Part shown: piece by piece, positions 12,324 through 23,484 of the stretch
Layout of the letters: every line of letters begins with the position of its first letter
How positions within the stretch are numbered: position 1 is the stretch's first letter
Assembly (NCBI RefSeq): GCF_003086295.3
Contig: NC_092053.1
Location: forward strand, 119,308,445-119,372,444
Direction: 5' to 3'
DNA length: 64,000 nt
From: Arachis hypogaea
Taxonomy: Eukaryota; Streptophyta; Magnoliopsida; Fabales; Fabaceae
The notes under the pieces: model-generated
What the model saw: the letters and a program-made list of their open reading frames with translations, nothing else
The model's database searches: none
What the model was told of the DNA's origin: nothing
Position numbers and translations under genes: made by a program

Positions 12324-12390
12324 TGAAAGAAGAGATACCGGTGGTGGTGGGAGTAGTAGGAAATGATGACCCTAGAAGCCCAAAAGCCAT
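2705..12390 (-). CDS. Plastid aromatic prenyltransferase (UbiA family; flavonoid/stilbenoid dimethylallyltransferase type), 12 exons
   Basis: Such enzymes transfer a prenyl group from a diphosphate donor to a phenolic acceptor in the plastid envelope. Exons, in coding order: 12339-12390, 8507-8793, 8279-8365, 7223-7297, 7027-7110, 6517-6606, 5331-5432, 4773-4868, 4596-4667, 4004-4099, 2798-2902 and 2705-2746. They sum to 1,188 nt, 395 codons plus TAA; all introns are GT-AG and phases agree. The N terminus ([18 protein letters not shown], rich in Ser/Thr) fits a plastid transit peptide. The first Asp-rich motif is NQLADVEID (about residue 158), the second DLADVEGD (about 292), with [11 protein letters not shown] between; hydrophobic segments suit a multi-pass protein. 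Length matches legume flavonoid and stilbenoid prenyltransferases. The acceptor cannot be read from sequence. The last exon encodes an atypical tail, [14 protein letters not shown]. Exon 1 lies 3.5 kb upstream and is chosen by phase and position. The nearest alternative is a homogentisate prenyltransferase (vitamin E) paralogue. Confidence 0.88.
3274..3364 (+). mobile_element. tRNA-derived SINE with 13-bp target duplication, in intron 10
   Basis: A 91-bp element starting TGCCAATGAG. It has an A-box-like TAGCTCAAATGG and a B-box-like GGTTTGAGCCT and ends in an A-run. It is flanked by exact repeats AATCAAACATTAG at 3261-3273 and 3365-3377. A second copy lies at 25186-25274. It lies antisense to the prenyltransferase gene. 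Confidence 0.88.
3418..3884. mobile_element. MITE copy A (GACAC/GTGTC family) in prenyltransferase intron 10
   Basis: About 467 bp, clearly homologous along its length and in the same orientation to copy B at 10363-10828. Both have a left end rich in GACACG, an AT-rich middle with AAATATAAAGTA, and a right part with GAAATGTGTNCNACACAC ending TTTCATAG. This copy is the more decayed one, and its ends were set by alignment to copy B. Confidence 0.65.
6631..6652. repeat. (GA)n microsatellite in prenyltransferase intron 5
   Basis: An 11-unit GA run, about 25 bp into the intron on the 5' side of exon 6 (6517-6606). Confidence 0.9.
7547..7623. repeat. Perfect 25-bp inverted repeat (hairpin) in intron 3
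   Basis: Arms at 7547-7571 and 7599-7623 are exact complements with a 27-bp loop. The segment ACAAAATTTATAAGTGGACA occurs just before the left arm and again inside the loop region, and a partial third copy follows at about 7640. This suggests local duplication around the hairpin. Confidence 0.8.
10363..10828. mobile_element. MITE copy B (GACAC/GTGTC family) in prenyltransferase intron 1
   Basis: A 466-bp element with imperfect inverted termini, CTATGATGCACTGACAC on the left and the complement of CTATGAAGTACGGACAC on the right. It is flanked by an 8-bp direct repeat with one mismatch, ATTATGAT on the left and ATTACGAT on the right. Copy A is at 3418-3884. The open frames inside it on both strands are by-products of the GTGTCC repeats. 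Confidence 0.75.
12291..12321. repeat. (AAT)n microsatellite in intron 1 near exon 1
   Basis: About ten AAT units, starting roughly 18 bp downstream of the exon 1 splice donor (minus strand). Confidence 0.9.
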
Positions 12391-12900
12391 TATTCAATCT
12401 AAAGAACAAAGAATGCAATAGGAGCGAAATTCTGAAAATGCAAGACAAAAAAGGGAAAAAGAAACAATCTCTTTGTGCAATCTAGGACATTCATTGCTCA
12501 AACTATTTAAAGAACGCAACTGTACTGATAAAGACGGACCAATTTGCTTTGCCGATGCACTGAAAATTCTAAATTCAACAGCTGAATTAAATATCAAATT
12601 AAATCAAAAAAGAAAAGGTTAGCTGAGAAGGCATATAATAAACAACACAAACAACGAATTAAAAAAAAAAAGATAAAATTAAGTTTAAATTTTATATTTT
12701 TAATTAATTAATTATTATCATATTTTAAATTTTAAAAAATTAGAATTAACTCCCTTAAACACATTCATATTACGAACGGTTCTTTCCATCCCTTTTTAAC
12801 CTTTATCACGCAGCCTGCACAGTCCTTTACTGGTCCACATTCACATTTCACCGCGGCAGCCATCATCCGTGGTGTTTGTCTTTCCAAAAGTGTTGCTGTC
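12391..12900 (-). promoter_or_regulatory. Presumed promoter and 5' UTR of the prenyltransferase gene
   Basis: This is the region upstream of the ATG at 12388-12390 on the minus strand. A TATA-like CTTTAAATAG lies about 115-125 bp upstream of the ATG, followed by a pyrimidine-rich leader. No other motif was identified. The assignment rests on position and this weak TATA match only. Confidence 0.3.
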
Positions 12901-13116
12901 GTGCGAAATCTGCACAGCCGCAGTCATAGTTGTTTCACGATTTTGTTCTTTCACATTTCCTGTTGTTTACGACCTTAGAACTGCCGCCTTCACTGCTGTT
13001 TACGACTCAAATTAAAGATGGCTGCCGCAACTGTTGTCTCGTGATCAATGAGCACATTGCCGTTGCTGCTGTAATGATACAATTAATGTTGTTGTTGTTG
13101 AATGCGAGTGAATAGG

Positions 13117-13216
13117 ATCGAAAATGGAGTCATCAATTGGTGAAGAAGGTTCTAATGCCTCCAACTATCGAAAATGGAGTCATCAATTGGTGAAGAAGGT
13201 TCTAATGCCTCAAACT
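13117..13216. repeat. 50-bp tandem duplication (two units)
   Basis: The unit beginning ATCGAAAATGGAGTCATC is repeated head-to-tail at 13117 and 13167 with only a few differences at the 3' end. It lies in a degenerate open frame upstream of the FAR1-like fragment. Confidence 0.85.
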
Positions 13217-13734
13217 TCCGACATCAGTGATCATTTTAATCAATCAGAGAGCAGCATTGAGAATTTGAGCGTTAACGAGGGTCAACTTGATGACAAGATA
13301 TGTAGTGAAAGTTTTATATGGACGCAGATGTTTATTTTTCATGCAAATGAGATGTTTTTTCATAATTCAAATGTATTATTCTTTTGTATTTTATGTGAAT
13401 TTGTTGTGCATGTCTATTACTTTTTGGAGCTACATTTATTATTGTAACTTGAGAATCGAAACAATTCCGATGAAAATAATATTTTTTTTTGTTTGAAAAA
13501 TCATTATCCATGTTAAATAAACAAAAATTTTGATTTTATGTTAATATTTCGGAGTTTAAAAAATATAAATTTATGTAGGATGTTTGTCGTTGAATGATTT
13601 AATGCAATTGGATGTCTCTTGTATGTGATATTTCATGTGTAGGTTGCATGTTTTTTTTGTTTCGTGATTGATATTTACTTCGTGAAACGGTATCTCAATT
13701 GGTTCATTTGTTTGGCTTTATTTTTTATGTTCAA

Positions 13735-14030
13735 TTGCAGGTCGTAGAAGATATAGACGTTACTGAGATAAAAAATGATGAGATAGAACTGAGCCATGAG
13801 ATTCAAATTGTAATTTATTGTTGATTTAACAATAACGAGATTTTAGAATCCAATATTAATCATCTGCGGCATTGAGCAATGTTTGTTGTGAATTCATACA
13901 CAGTTCTAAATCACAGTAGTCTTCGTGAAGATGAAATACCAAGGGTTGAATTGCAGTTTAATTCTTTGCAACTGGCGTAGAAATTTTATGCAACCTATGC
14001 AAAGAAAGTCGATTTCGTAAGTAATATTAG
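13735..14030 (+). pseudogene. FAR1/FHY3-like (MULE-derived) N-terminal fragment
   Basis: One frame reads EDEIPRVELQFNSL, then a stop, then KFYATYAKKVDF. This matches the start of the FAR1 DNA-binding domain (the ...P..GM.F.s...a..FY..YA...GF pattern) known from FAR1-related sequences and Mutator-derived proteins. An in-frame TAG breaks the motif. The conserved Cys/His residues and the transposase-derived core are not found downstream, so only a fragment remains. The upstream acidic stretch (VVEDIDVTEIKNDEIE) may be its 5' exon. Confidence 0.6.
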
Positions 14031-14460
14031 GATCATAACATTTGTGCTGGTGAATGTAAATTTTTATGTTAAACAGAATGTTTTTTGGCCAATTCGTTAG
14101 TTGTTTCTTATCAAATAAGTCGAATGTTCATTTTCTTATGCTTGCGGATGGATTTTTTTCATTCTGATGTGGATATTTATTTGGGTATACCATTAGTATT
14201 TTACTTGATTTGGTTCGTGCTGCATGCACATGCTCCACATGTTTCTCTTGTTATGTAGTTTGGATTGAATTTAGTTTAACGTTTCTTGAATTTAAGTTGG
14301 GTTCGAATTATGCCATTTAGATATAAATAATTAAGTTAGAAGACTTTGCCAAAAAATATTGTGAACATGGGCCTATTATCACAAAAATTTTACTAACAGG
14401 CTAAATCTTATTTAAGTTTGTCATTTACTTGAAATATAAATTAATATATTATAAAATATA

Positions 14461-15000
14461 GAGTAAATACCCATCTCAGCCTCTGATAATTCTTTTGAAA
14501 AATTACGAGGCCTCCCGATAAAAAATATTCTTTCTGGCTCTTGATATTTAATTTCGTAAGACTGGTTAGCCCTCTATTAATGATCTCTCTTCAGAACATA
14601 CTTATGTGACATGTTAATTACTAATATATTTTTCATTTAACTTTTATAAGTAAATAATTTAAAAATAACTAATATTTTTTAGTTTTACACAATAAATTTT
14701 GCTATTGTATTTAGAAAAGGTAATAAAAAATAAAAAACTAACGACTTTGACAATTATCTTTAAAAGACAATGAGACTTCCAACAAAAAAAAAATTCATCA
14801 ATCCTAGTTAGTTCTTAATGGATAAATCAACGGTTTAACATGTCATATAAGCTTATTCTGTTAATATAGAGAGAAAATATTGACAGAGGGACTAATCAGT
14901 CTTATAGAAGTAAATATCAGGAGCCGAAAAGGGTATTTTTTGTTAAGTACGTCGTTGCCTTTCGAGATAATTGTCAAGGGCCGTTTAGGATTTTTTCTCC
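14461..15000. mobile_element. 540-bp MITE with 8-bp target duplication
   Basis: Termini are imperfect inverted repeats: left GAGTAAATACCC...CCTCTGATAATTCTTTTGAAAAATTACGA, right complement GGAGAAAAAATCC...CCTTGACAATTATCTCGAAAGGCAACGA. It is flanked by the exact 8-bp repeat AAAATATA at 14453-14460 and 15001-15008. No coding capacity was seen. Confidence 0.7.
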
Positions 15001-15495
15001 AAAATATATGTTACTATTAAATTAAGTGTCTAACAAATGAGAAAATTAATGGGTATGTTAGAATTTGTAGTCAATCTGAAATATGTTGGATGTTCATTTT
15101 ACTAGATATACGGATGATTCTTTTCATTCTAAAGTGGATGTTTATTTGATTTGAATTGAATTTAACTTAATTTTGCCTAATTTTATAACAATAGAATCAC
15201 CCGAGTTCAAAAAAGAACGAAATATCTATATGTTTGTGCCTGAAAAATACCACATTGTGTCTTATAAAGAAACTCAAATATTCAACAATTAAAACATATT
15301 AAAGAGGATTGTACTATTCAACTTCGACTGTTATTTTTTTCTCTTGACAGTCTTTTTCATGGGTAATCCTTCAGCCTGTTGTATCACGCTGGTCCTCATG
15401 TTTGGTACTGTAAATGGTGTTCTCACCTCTTTACACTTGTTTCTTGAATAATTGTGGTATAGAGGTTCAACTTAATCTTCCAACATCTTTCGTAC

Positions 15496-15861
15496 TTAAT
15501 CAACCAATGAATTTTGTGGACCTAAAACGATGTCTAGCATCAATTCCAATCTAAATGGCTTTAAAATATCCTGTATGATAAATTTGGTTACAAGTAAGAG
15601 GTTAGAAGCATCAAACAAATGTATATTGCACAGAACATAAGATAATTCTAGTAGGATTGATAAGTTCACATTGTCCCATTTATCTAGTTGACCATCTTCA
15701 GTCCATTTTTTTATGAATTTTATGGCATAGATGCCACGATCACAACTACATAAATAGAGAAGATGGATTTTATCAGGAGGGTGAACTACAAATGCAGATA
15801 TTGGTATGTTTCGATGCAACTCACCCATTTGATTGTTTAGGGACTTTAGTCGTATGCACAA
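15496..15861 (-). pseudogene. C48 (Ulp1-like) peptidase C-terminal fragment
   Basis: A 121-codon open frame contains VHPPDKI, then CDRGIYAIKFI, KWTEDGQLDKWDN and FRLELMLDIVLG. These fit the C-terminal catalytic part of Ulp1-like cysteine peptidases carried by many plant MULE and CACTA elements, where the nucleophile lies in DCGIY. Here that position reads DRGIY, so the catalytic Cys appears lost. About 35 residues between WDN and FRLEL look out of place and may be unspliced intron. The fragment lies opposite the FAR1-like piece and could derive from the same element, which is inferred. Confidence 0.5.
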
Positions 15862-17445
15862 GTTGGGCTGACTATAAATTTGAAGATGTTTAATTATATA
15901 TTTTGGACAATGTTTATTTTGTTTTAGACAATGTTAATTTTATTATTTTGTTTCAAAAAATTTGGTTTATGATTATGTTTATTACATATTCATAATTTTA
16001 ATGACTTTAATTTTTGTAAATTTAAAAATTATAATTTTTATTTGTCTTTAGAAATTTGAAAAAATTGCATGTGCCCAACACGAGAAATATTAAAATTTGT
16101 ATTTTTGAACAAAATAACAAATTTTAAAGATGTAATAATTTGTTGGTACAAAAAATATATTTTTCTCGACAAGGGAGCATTTTGACTGCTAATAGTTTCG
16201 ACTATAGAAGCAGAGACAGGTAAGATGAAGTCGAAGAAAGATGGTACAAAGAGAGTCGAATTCGAAAGAGTTCTAGGACTTCAATTAAGAACACTATATT
16301 ATCACATAATTCGTAAAATTTTCAGTCCCAATGACGTAACAGAACATGAAATATAAATGTATATGAGTGTTAGAAGTCAATTTTTAATTTATTTTTTTTG
16401 TTTATTTGATTTATTTTATTTCATTTCTTTACATTTTTGTTATTATTCTGTTTTTATTGAATTTTTACTCTTTCATTTGTTGAGATTTTTTTATTTGATT
16501 AATTTATTCTTTTATTTTATTTATTATAAATTTACCACTAATAATTTTGATGTAAATTATTTTGACATTATTACTAAAGTAAAAAAAATTATATTTAGTT
16601 CGAGATACAAACTTAATTTAATATCATGTTAAAAAATACTAAAAATCTTTTAAGCAAATAAGTTATACAGGTCGATCTAATTAGTTATGGACAAATTTTT
16701 CATTTTACGTACTAGTCTATAAAAGTATCGCATAATAGTCTTGTATCTGACTTTGAAGATGAGATTCGAGATTGAGTTTTCCTCAATGAATTCGACGACT
16801 AGTATATATTCAGTGGCTTATTGTCCAACTACCACAATTTCAATCTGAAAAGTATAAATTTGGAAATTGGAAGGCAAGAGCAAGAGTGAGACAGGGATTG
16901 ATGCGGGGATTTAGGCAATTAGAGAGAGGATAGGGATGGTGATAATATATTTTGACTAAAAAAATGTGTGATGATTAGGTGGTGTACGTACTGCAGTATT
17001 TGTAGCTATGAACTGACCAAGTGGGGTATTAGGGGTTAAAGGATAGTATTTTGAGAGTAGATCTTTTTTAATGAAAAAAAAATTAGATGCTGTCCAGTAT
17101 TTAATATAATTTTTTATTGTTATTTTTTTATTTAATTTTAGTTCCATTTAGAGAATTAAAAGTAAAAGATCATACTTTATTCTCTCAAATTTTTTTTTCC
17201 ACTGAAAAGAATCTATTTCCCTGTATTTTGATACGGGTTTTGACCATAGTTATTGAATCGAACCAATAATTCATCCCATCAAAATATTGAATTATTAATT
17301 TAATTGTTGAGTTATTAATTAAATTAGTTAATTTAAATTTAATTAAACAATTATATAAATTTATATTTTTTATAATTAATATTTTATTTTATTTTTATTA
17401 AATTTATTATTATTTTTAAATTTTAATAATTTATTAATTAATTTA
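15862..17445. other. AT-rich non-coding stretch
   Basis: No gene, terminal repeat or RNA was recognised. The open frame near 16357-16632 has Phe/Tyr-rich low-complexity composition produced by AT richness and is not supported as a gene. Confidence 0.5.
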
Positions 17446-17450
17446 TATCT

Positions 17451-17961
17451 TGTTCATGCCCTGTCTCAAAAACATAAAGTTAAACCTAATAAAAATAAAA
17501 GCCCATCAACTAAGGTAACCTCTTTCTACCTGTCCGACTTCATAAGAGGTCAGATACGACAACATAGAACTGGTTCTACTCATTTGAAAAAACAATTGTA
17601 TCCTACAATATTTTCTACTATCTCTCTACTCTATTTAGAAGGCAAATCTTAACAAATTTCTGAGATAAAAGAAATAGTTATCCACCAATAAAGGTGAAAC
17701 TACTAAAAAAGGTGGTTATCTATTCTATTATAAGTACACTGACACTCCTCAGGTATATCCAAGTCCCAATCTACTAAAACATGCTCAAAGCCTTTGCTAA
17801 CTTAAGTACCAAAATCTCTTGCAAGTACCACCCCCACCTTCTCACGAGGAACTCGAATAGTGGCATCTTGGCTCCAGTACAAGTCGGACGCTGCTCCTCA
17901 AAGAGCTTGGACCTCACGTCCAAACCCAAAAGTAATTCAATTTCAGGTAACACTCGGAACA
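17451..17961 (+). repeat. 5' LTR of the gag-only element
   Basis: It begins TGTTCATGCCCTGTCTC and ends CTCGGAACA. It is homologous over its full length to the interrupted 3' LTR. Differences are many but scattered, which suggests an old insertion. Confidence 0.85.
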
Positions 17962-17983
17962 TTGACGCTGTTGCCGGAGACCT
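17962..17983 (+). other. Primer-binding site of the gag-only element
   Basis: Directly after the 5' LTR the sequence reads TTGACGCTGTTGCCGGAGACC. This is close to TGGCGCCGTTGCC, the primer site used by many Athila/Tat-type elements. Position and similarity support the call. Confidence 0.55.
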
Positions 17984-18001
17984 AGAAGTCTACGTCCCCG
18001 T

Positions 18002-19409
18002 ATGGCAGACAACCATTACGAAAATGGTCACACAGTGTCTGAATCGGAACCAGAGCCCCACCATGACGACCTGATGCTAGCATTACCTCTGCCTAGGGAA
18101 AGAACAAACTCCACCCACGAAGAAGGAACATTGGAAAACTCTCAACTGTGGCGGATTCATTCACAAATCCACTCGCCCGAAGAGGAAGAACCTCCCCATC
18201 CGACAGAAATACTAAGATTAGTTCACGGCCACCGTGGACGATTAGAACAACTCAAGCTGGAAGCTAAATGCCAACAGAAAGCAAAACAAAAATTACGAAA
18301 AGAAATACAACGGTGAAAAGAGTTGGAAGAAAAGCTTTTGAGACTGGAAGCCGAACTCCGAAGATGAAGTAATCGCACAGATCAGGAAGAAAGTCCTCTG
18401 GGAGGAGAAGATCAGTTTGTTGAAGAGATCATGCAAGTCAGGGTTCCCAGAAATTTCAAAACTTCCGACATGGATCTCTATGACGAAACAACCGATCCGA
18501 CGCATCACCTCAACAATTTCAAAAGTCAGATGTACCTAGCCGATGCCTCTGATGCGACTCGTTGTAAAGCCTTCCCGACAACTTTGACCAAAGCTGCAAT
18601 GAAGTGGTTCGATAACTTACCTCCCAAGTTGGTAGCTTCTTTGACAACCTAGCAAGGAAGTTCCTTACCAGATTTTCAATATGAAAAGACAAAGTGAAAC
18701 ACGCTCCAAGCCTGCTAGAGGTCAAACAAGAGGTCGGAGAGACACTCCGAGACTATATGAAGAGATTCAACAAAGCCTGTTTGAAAATAAAAAACCTACT
18801 TACTGAAGCAATGATAATGAAGTTGGTTAATGGCCTTAAAGAAGGGCTCTTCTCCCAATTCATATCCAAGCGACACCTGACTTTCTTTGAACGAAGTACA
18901 AGAGTAGGTGGAAAAATACATCAACATGGAGAAAAATCCCGACTTAGAGAGCCTCCCTTGAGGCCCAACCTGTCTTACCCAACTCGGGACAAGGAGAAAG
19001 AAGCTAAGAAAAAGGAAGAGTACAACTCGGAAAAATCTCAAAGGTATCGTAACTACATCCCACTCCAAGTTTCTCTTGTAGATGTATATAGGGAGATATG
19101 CCACACTAAGAAACTTCCACCTCATCGCCCTATCAAACATAAAAAGGTAGAAAGTCGAACAGAATACTGCGAGCACCATAAACTTTATGGATCATAGAGA
19201 AGTTGGCCAGAGAAGATCGGCTAGACAGGTACTTAGCCAAAAGATCAGATGACCAAAGAAAGAGGAGGAAAAAAAGTGAAGCATTTATAAGAGATAAGGG
19301 ACAAAAAAGACATTTTGTATCCCTCTTTAAAGGCCACGCATGGATCCCTAGAAAACTGTTGTGTAACATATGCCACATCATTAAGGGAGGCAGCGTTTCA
19401 AAATTTTGA
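18002..19409 (+). pseudogene. gag of a Tat/Athila-like Ty3/gypsy element, disrupted
   Basis: The frame starts MADNHYENGHTVSE 40 bp after the LTR. It is followed by a Glu/Lys-rich coiled region and the gag core, with motifs DLYDETTDPTHHLNNF, YLADASDATRCKAFP and AAMKWFDNLP. Further on are VKQEVGETLRDYMKRFNKAC and EYCEHHKLYG. At least three stops or shifts interrupt it, after KEIQR, after LVASLTT and near 19195. In the family this protein forms the virus-like particle. No zinc knuckle or pol follows. Confidence 0.8.
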
Positions 19410-19519
19410 AACACGTCGAGTACTCGACCTCTTGAAGGTGGTGTACCCGATTAAGAAAACTAGAACCACAAATACTTGAGTTCGGCTTTGTGAAAAAACT
19501 CGGACTCAAGCAGAGACAC

Positions 19520-19896
19520 TGTTCATACCCTGTCTCAAAAACATAAAGTTAGGTCCAATAAAAATAAAGGCCCACTAAATAAGGTGTCCCCTTTCTACCT
19601 ACCTGACCTCATAAGAAGTCAGGTACGATGACATAAGACTGGGTCTACTCATTTGAATAAGCAACCAAATCCTAAAATATCTCCTACTATTTCTCTACTC
19701 TATCTAAAAGGAAAACCTTAACAAATTCCCAAGATAAAAGGAACGGTTATCCACCAATAATGGTGGAACTACTTAAAAAGCTAGTTATCTATTCTACTAC
19801 AAGTACATTGACACTCCTCAATATATTCAAATCTCAATATGCTAAAACCTGCTCAAAACCCTTGCTAACTTAAGCACCGAAGTCTCTTATAGGTAC
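19520..19896 (+). repeat. 3' LTR of the gag-only element, first part
   Basis: This corresponds to bases 1-377 of the 5' LTR and ends in the target site GGTAC (19892-19896) of the solo LTR that interrupts it. Confidence 0.85.
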
Positions 19897-22495
19897 TATA
19901 AGACCTAAGACTTTTGAAAAGTCCTATTTTAAACTAATCTCAAATTATATATTTATTTATAGTTTTAATTTCAGAAATTATTTTTAGTGAAAATAATTAA
20001 AGGCAATTAATTGGATTTGAAATAAATTAAGATTTTTATCCAAACTCTATACTTATGGATTATTTTTCTATTCATGATTAAAGTTCTAGAAATTCGAGAA
20101 ATAATGAGGTTTGACTATTTAAATTAGAATTTTGTCTAATTTTATAATTATTGAATTATTTTCTATATTTAAATTATAAAATTGGTAGTTATGAAATAAT
20201 AAGAATTTTATATGATTTTATTTTAGATAATTTAATTTATATCATTTAATACTTTAAGTTAAAGATAAAGAAAATTAATTATATTACCATGAATTTTCAA
20301 TTAGAGTAATTTATTGAGAATCAATTAGTATTTTTATACCACAAATAATATTTTAAAGTAACTTTAGAGATTAAATTAGTTTTTCAAATATTAATACTTT
20401 ATGCTTCAATTTTATTAAAATTATTTTACTCAAATTAAACTCAAAATCACCAATTCCATATACAAACCCTAACCCTAATTAACACACATTTTTCCTTTAT
20501 TCCAAATAAAACCCATCAGAAAAAGAAAAAGAAAGAAAGAAAGAAGCAAAAGAATGAAGAAAAGAAAGAAGGAAAGGGGAGGAAGGAAAGGGAGGAAGAG
20601 AGCGCCGGGGAGGAGGAGCTATCCGCATACGCCACCGTCGCGCACCACCGCTACGTTGCCGACGAAGAGGAGAGAGCGAGCAGCGCCGAGGAGGCTTCGA
20701 AGATCCGTTGCTGCCCAGCCTGCGTCCAGCCCGTACCGTCCTCTCCGTCGAGGTCTTCACCGTCACCGTCGCGGGTCAGATCTGAGGCGAGAGAGAAAGC
20801 CGCGAAGGAGGAGGGAACCACACCGTCTGTGAAGCTTGGCTTGCTGTCGTCCGTGCTCGTCACCACCGAGGGTTTACCGCTGGTGAGGAGAAGACGCCGT
20901 CGCGTAGGTTGCTGCCGTCGCATCTTCCAGTTGTCTCTGCCGTCATGGAGAAGCTGCCGCCGCCAGATCCGCCGCTGCCGAAGCTCCACATTACCTCTGC
21001 CACCCGAAACCCTACTGCCAACACTGATTTGCGGGCGCCATTGCCGTTGAGCTCCTCCACCGCTGTTCGGGTCACTAGGAACGTGGCGGTGATCATCGGA
21101 ACCACCATCGGAGTTACCGTTATTTCATTCAGCCGTTCATCCTTGTTTGGGTAAGCGATGCATTCCGAAACCTTTAAATTAGTATTTCTGTTTTAAGTTG
21201 TTTGAGGATCTGAGGTCTTGGTGTCATAGGATCGAGTTACGGGTCTTGATTGCTGAGTTCTATGGCTGTTGCATATAGCATCAAGGTGCTGCGTCATCAC
21301 CGGAGCTGCTGTTGCTCCGTTTTCTCGATTATTCGTAAGCCCAGTAAGTCGTTCCTTGTTCCAAACTCTTTTAGTTGCTGTTCTGTTATAGATTATTGAG
21401 TTTTACATGACATTAATATTTTAGGATTGAGCTAAGGCTGTGTTTAGAGGTTGTGGCTACTGCGGGGACGGTCAGTACTGATGCTGTTGCTGTGCGATAG
21501 GAATAGAAATGCAGTTTGTCGCGTAGTTGAATCGCGAACATGGTATGGGTTTTTCTTAAAATCTATTTTATATTACAGAGTTGTTATAAATAGATATTGA
21601 TGCAAAAAGATATGTTTCTATGATTATATTTGTCTTGTGGATGTGATGATTTGTTAGACTGAATTATTGGTTGCTTGATTGTGTGAGTGGTATATGGTTG
21701 CTGATAAGAAATTGGTTTGAAATGTTATTTACTTTATTATTATGAAAAGTGAATTTTTTTGGTTTTGGAATTTATTTGGTAATTTAAACGAGTCGATATT
21801 TTGGAAATGATTTGAGATATGAAAATAAATTGATTCTCGAAGCTGTTTGATTTTTGAGTTAGTCTGATTTTATAAATGATTTAATATTTGAGTTGGTTTG
21901 ATTTTAAAAAGAGTTTTATTATTAGAATTGGTTCGATTTGAAAATAATTTGATATTGGAAATAGTTGAATTTTGAAAAATGATTGAGATTTGGAAATGGT
22001 TGAAAAAAGGTTTGAGAAATGTTTGGATGGGACTCGAAAAAGGGTGGCAGTGTCTGAGTTTTAGAGGAGATGCTGCCAAAATTTTATAAAATTGGAAGTT
22101 TCGCTTAAAGTATTATCTAAAAAGATTTGGAATTTTAAGATTGATTTATTTAACAAAGAAAGAATTGTGTTTTGAATTGGGATTATTGATGAACAGAATG
22201 GGAAGAAGGATGATGATGATTGACTTTGAAATATGATTTTCGAATGAATTTGGAAATGAGATATGGATTGACGAATGATGATGATATTGAGAATGACTTA
22301 GATGTCGATGAATGTTGAATGAATTATCCATATGGCTTATAAATTTGAATTATCTGAGACACGAGTTCCCTAGGTAAAGTACCGTGGCTTGTCACCATGT
22401 GTACTAGGTTGAAATTCGATACTCTGTTGACCCTACGACGTAAGGGTGACCAGGCACTTATAAATTTTCGGGAATGGTACCCCCATTGAGCGATT

Positions 22496-22554
<59 letters not shown>

Positions 22555-23479
22555 CTATGCATAGACTCATGGGGAATTTGCGTCGGGGGACAGTCTAAGG
22601 TTTTCGGACTTGTCGGGTTGGCTGGATAACCGACAGATGAGCTCATTAGCCATAGGACAGGCATGCATCATATGCATTTGTATGGTTTGCTTGGGTTTGA
22701 ACTTGTTTTGGTTTGCCTAATTGTTAAACTGTTCTTAACTGCTACCTGAACTATTTGCTGTAACTGTTACCTAAACCTGTGCTTTCTTTATATGTTTTGC
22801 CTGTGTTTGTTCTGGTGTGCTACTTTTAAGAATGAGCTTTGGTGCTGAATTGATGATTGTGTTGATTGATTTCGTGGTTGGTCTTTGATTAAGATTTTCT
22901 TATAAAAAAGAAAGGTTTTGGATTTCTGAAAGATTGAATATTGTCTCTTTGAAAAGGTTTGAAATGATTAACTATTGGTTTTTAAAAGATTCATAAGCAG
23001 TGATAATCACTGAACTTGAAAACAGTTTTCTTATTAAATATCTTCTTATGACAACTCTGAAACTCCGTGGTAAGACCGTGTGGTTAGGTTCTCACCCCTA
23101 CAACTTTACCTTTTCAGGAACCGGATGAAGAAACATTATGAAGAGTTATACTGCGTTTGGTTTATATGTTGTTGTATTAATTAGATTATTTTCTTCCCTC
23201 GTCTTTGTAATTACAATTTTGTAAGAGGGATAGGAGTTGTATATTTTATATGTATATTATATTATAAGATATTATGTAAGAAGTCTTGTATATGAATCTA
23301 TGCCTGCTTATGTTTTTTTTTAAGATAAAGTATTTATTTTCGGTTTTCAAAGAAATCAGCGATACGGTGTCGAGTCACAGACTCCTATTTTAATATTAAG
23401 TATATAAAGTAGTCGTATACTTCTTGCAATCAGAGTGGCGCAACTGGAAGCGTGACATTCTAGTAGTGAGGGTGTTACA
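19897..23479 (+). mobile_element. Solo LTR (3,583 bp) of a large Ty3/gypsy element, inserted in an older LTR
   Basis: The segment starts TATAAGACC (probably TG decayed to TA) and ends GGGTGTTACA. It is flanked by exact GGTAC repeats at 19892-19896 and 23480-23484. The two pieces of the interrupted LTR add up to exactly 511 bp, the length of the intact LTR, so both borders are firm. No gag or pol lies inside. It has a GC-rich tract near 20540-21130, a (TA)n run, and the 3' region AACTTTACCTTTTCAGGA usual for Del/Tekay-type LTRs. Unequal LTR recombination is the likely origin. The open frames within the GC-rich tract lack family features. Confidence 0.85.
22498..22550. repeat. (TA)n microsatellite inside the solo LTR
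   Basis: An uninterrupted TA run, about 53 bp. Confidence 0.95.
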
Positions 23480-23484
23480 GGTAC

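Noticed and set aside
20464..20481. Telomere-like ACCCTAACCCTAA
   Set aside because: Only about two AAACCCTAACCCTAA-like units inside a solo LTR; far too short for a telomeric tract.
20497..21154. Several overlapping Arg/Ser/Pro-rich open frames on both strands
   Set aside because: They lie in the GC-rich tract of the solo LTR, where few stop codons occur by chance, and show no domain or conserved start.
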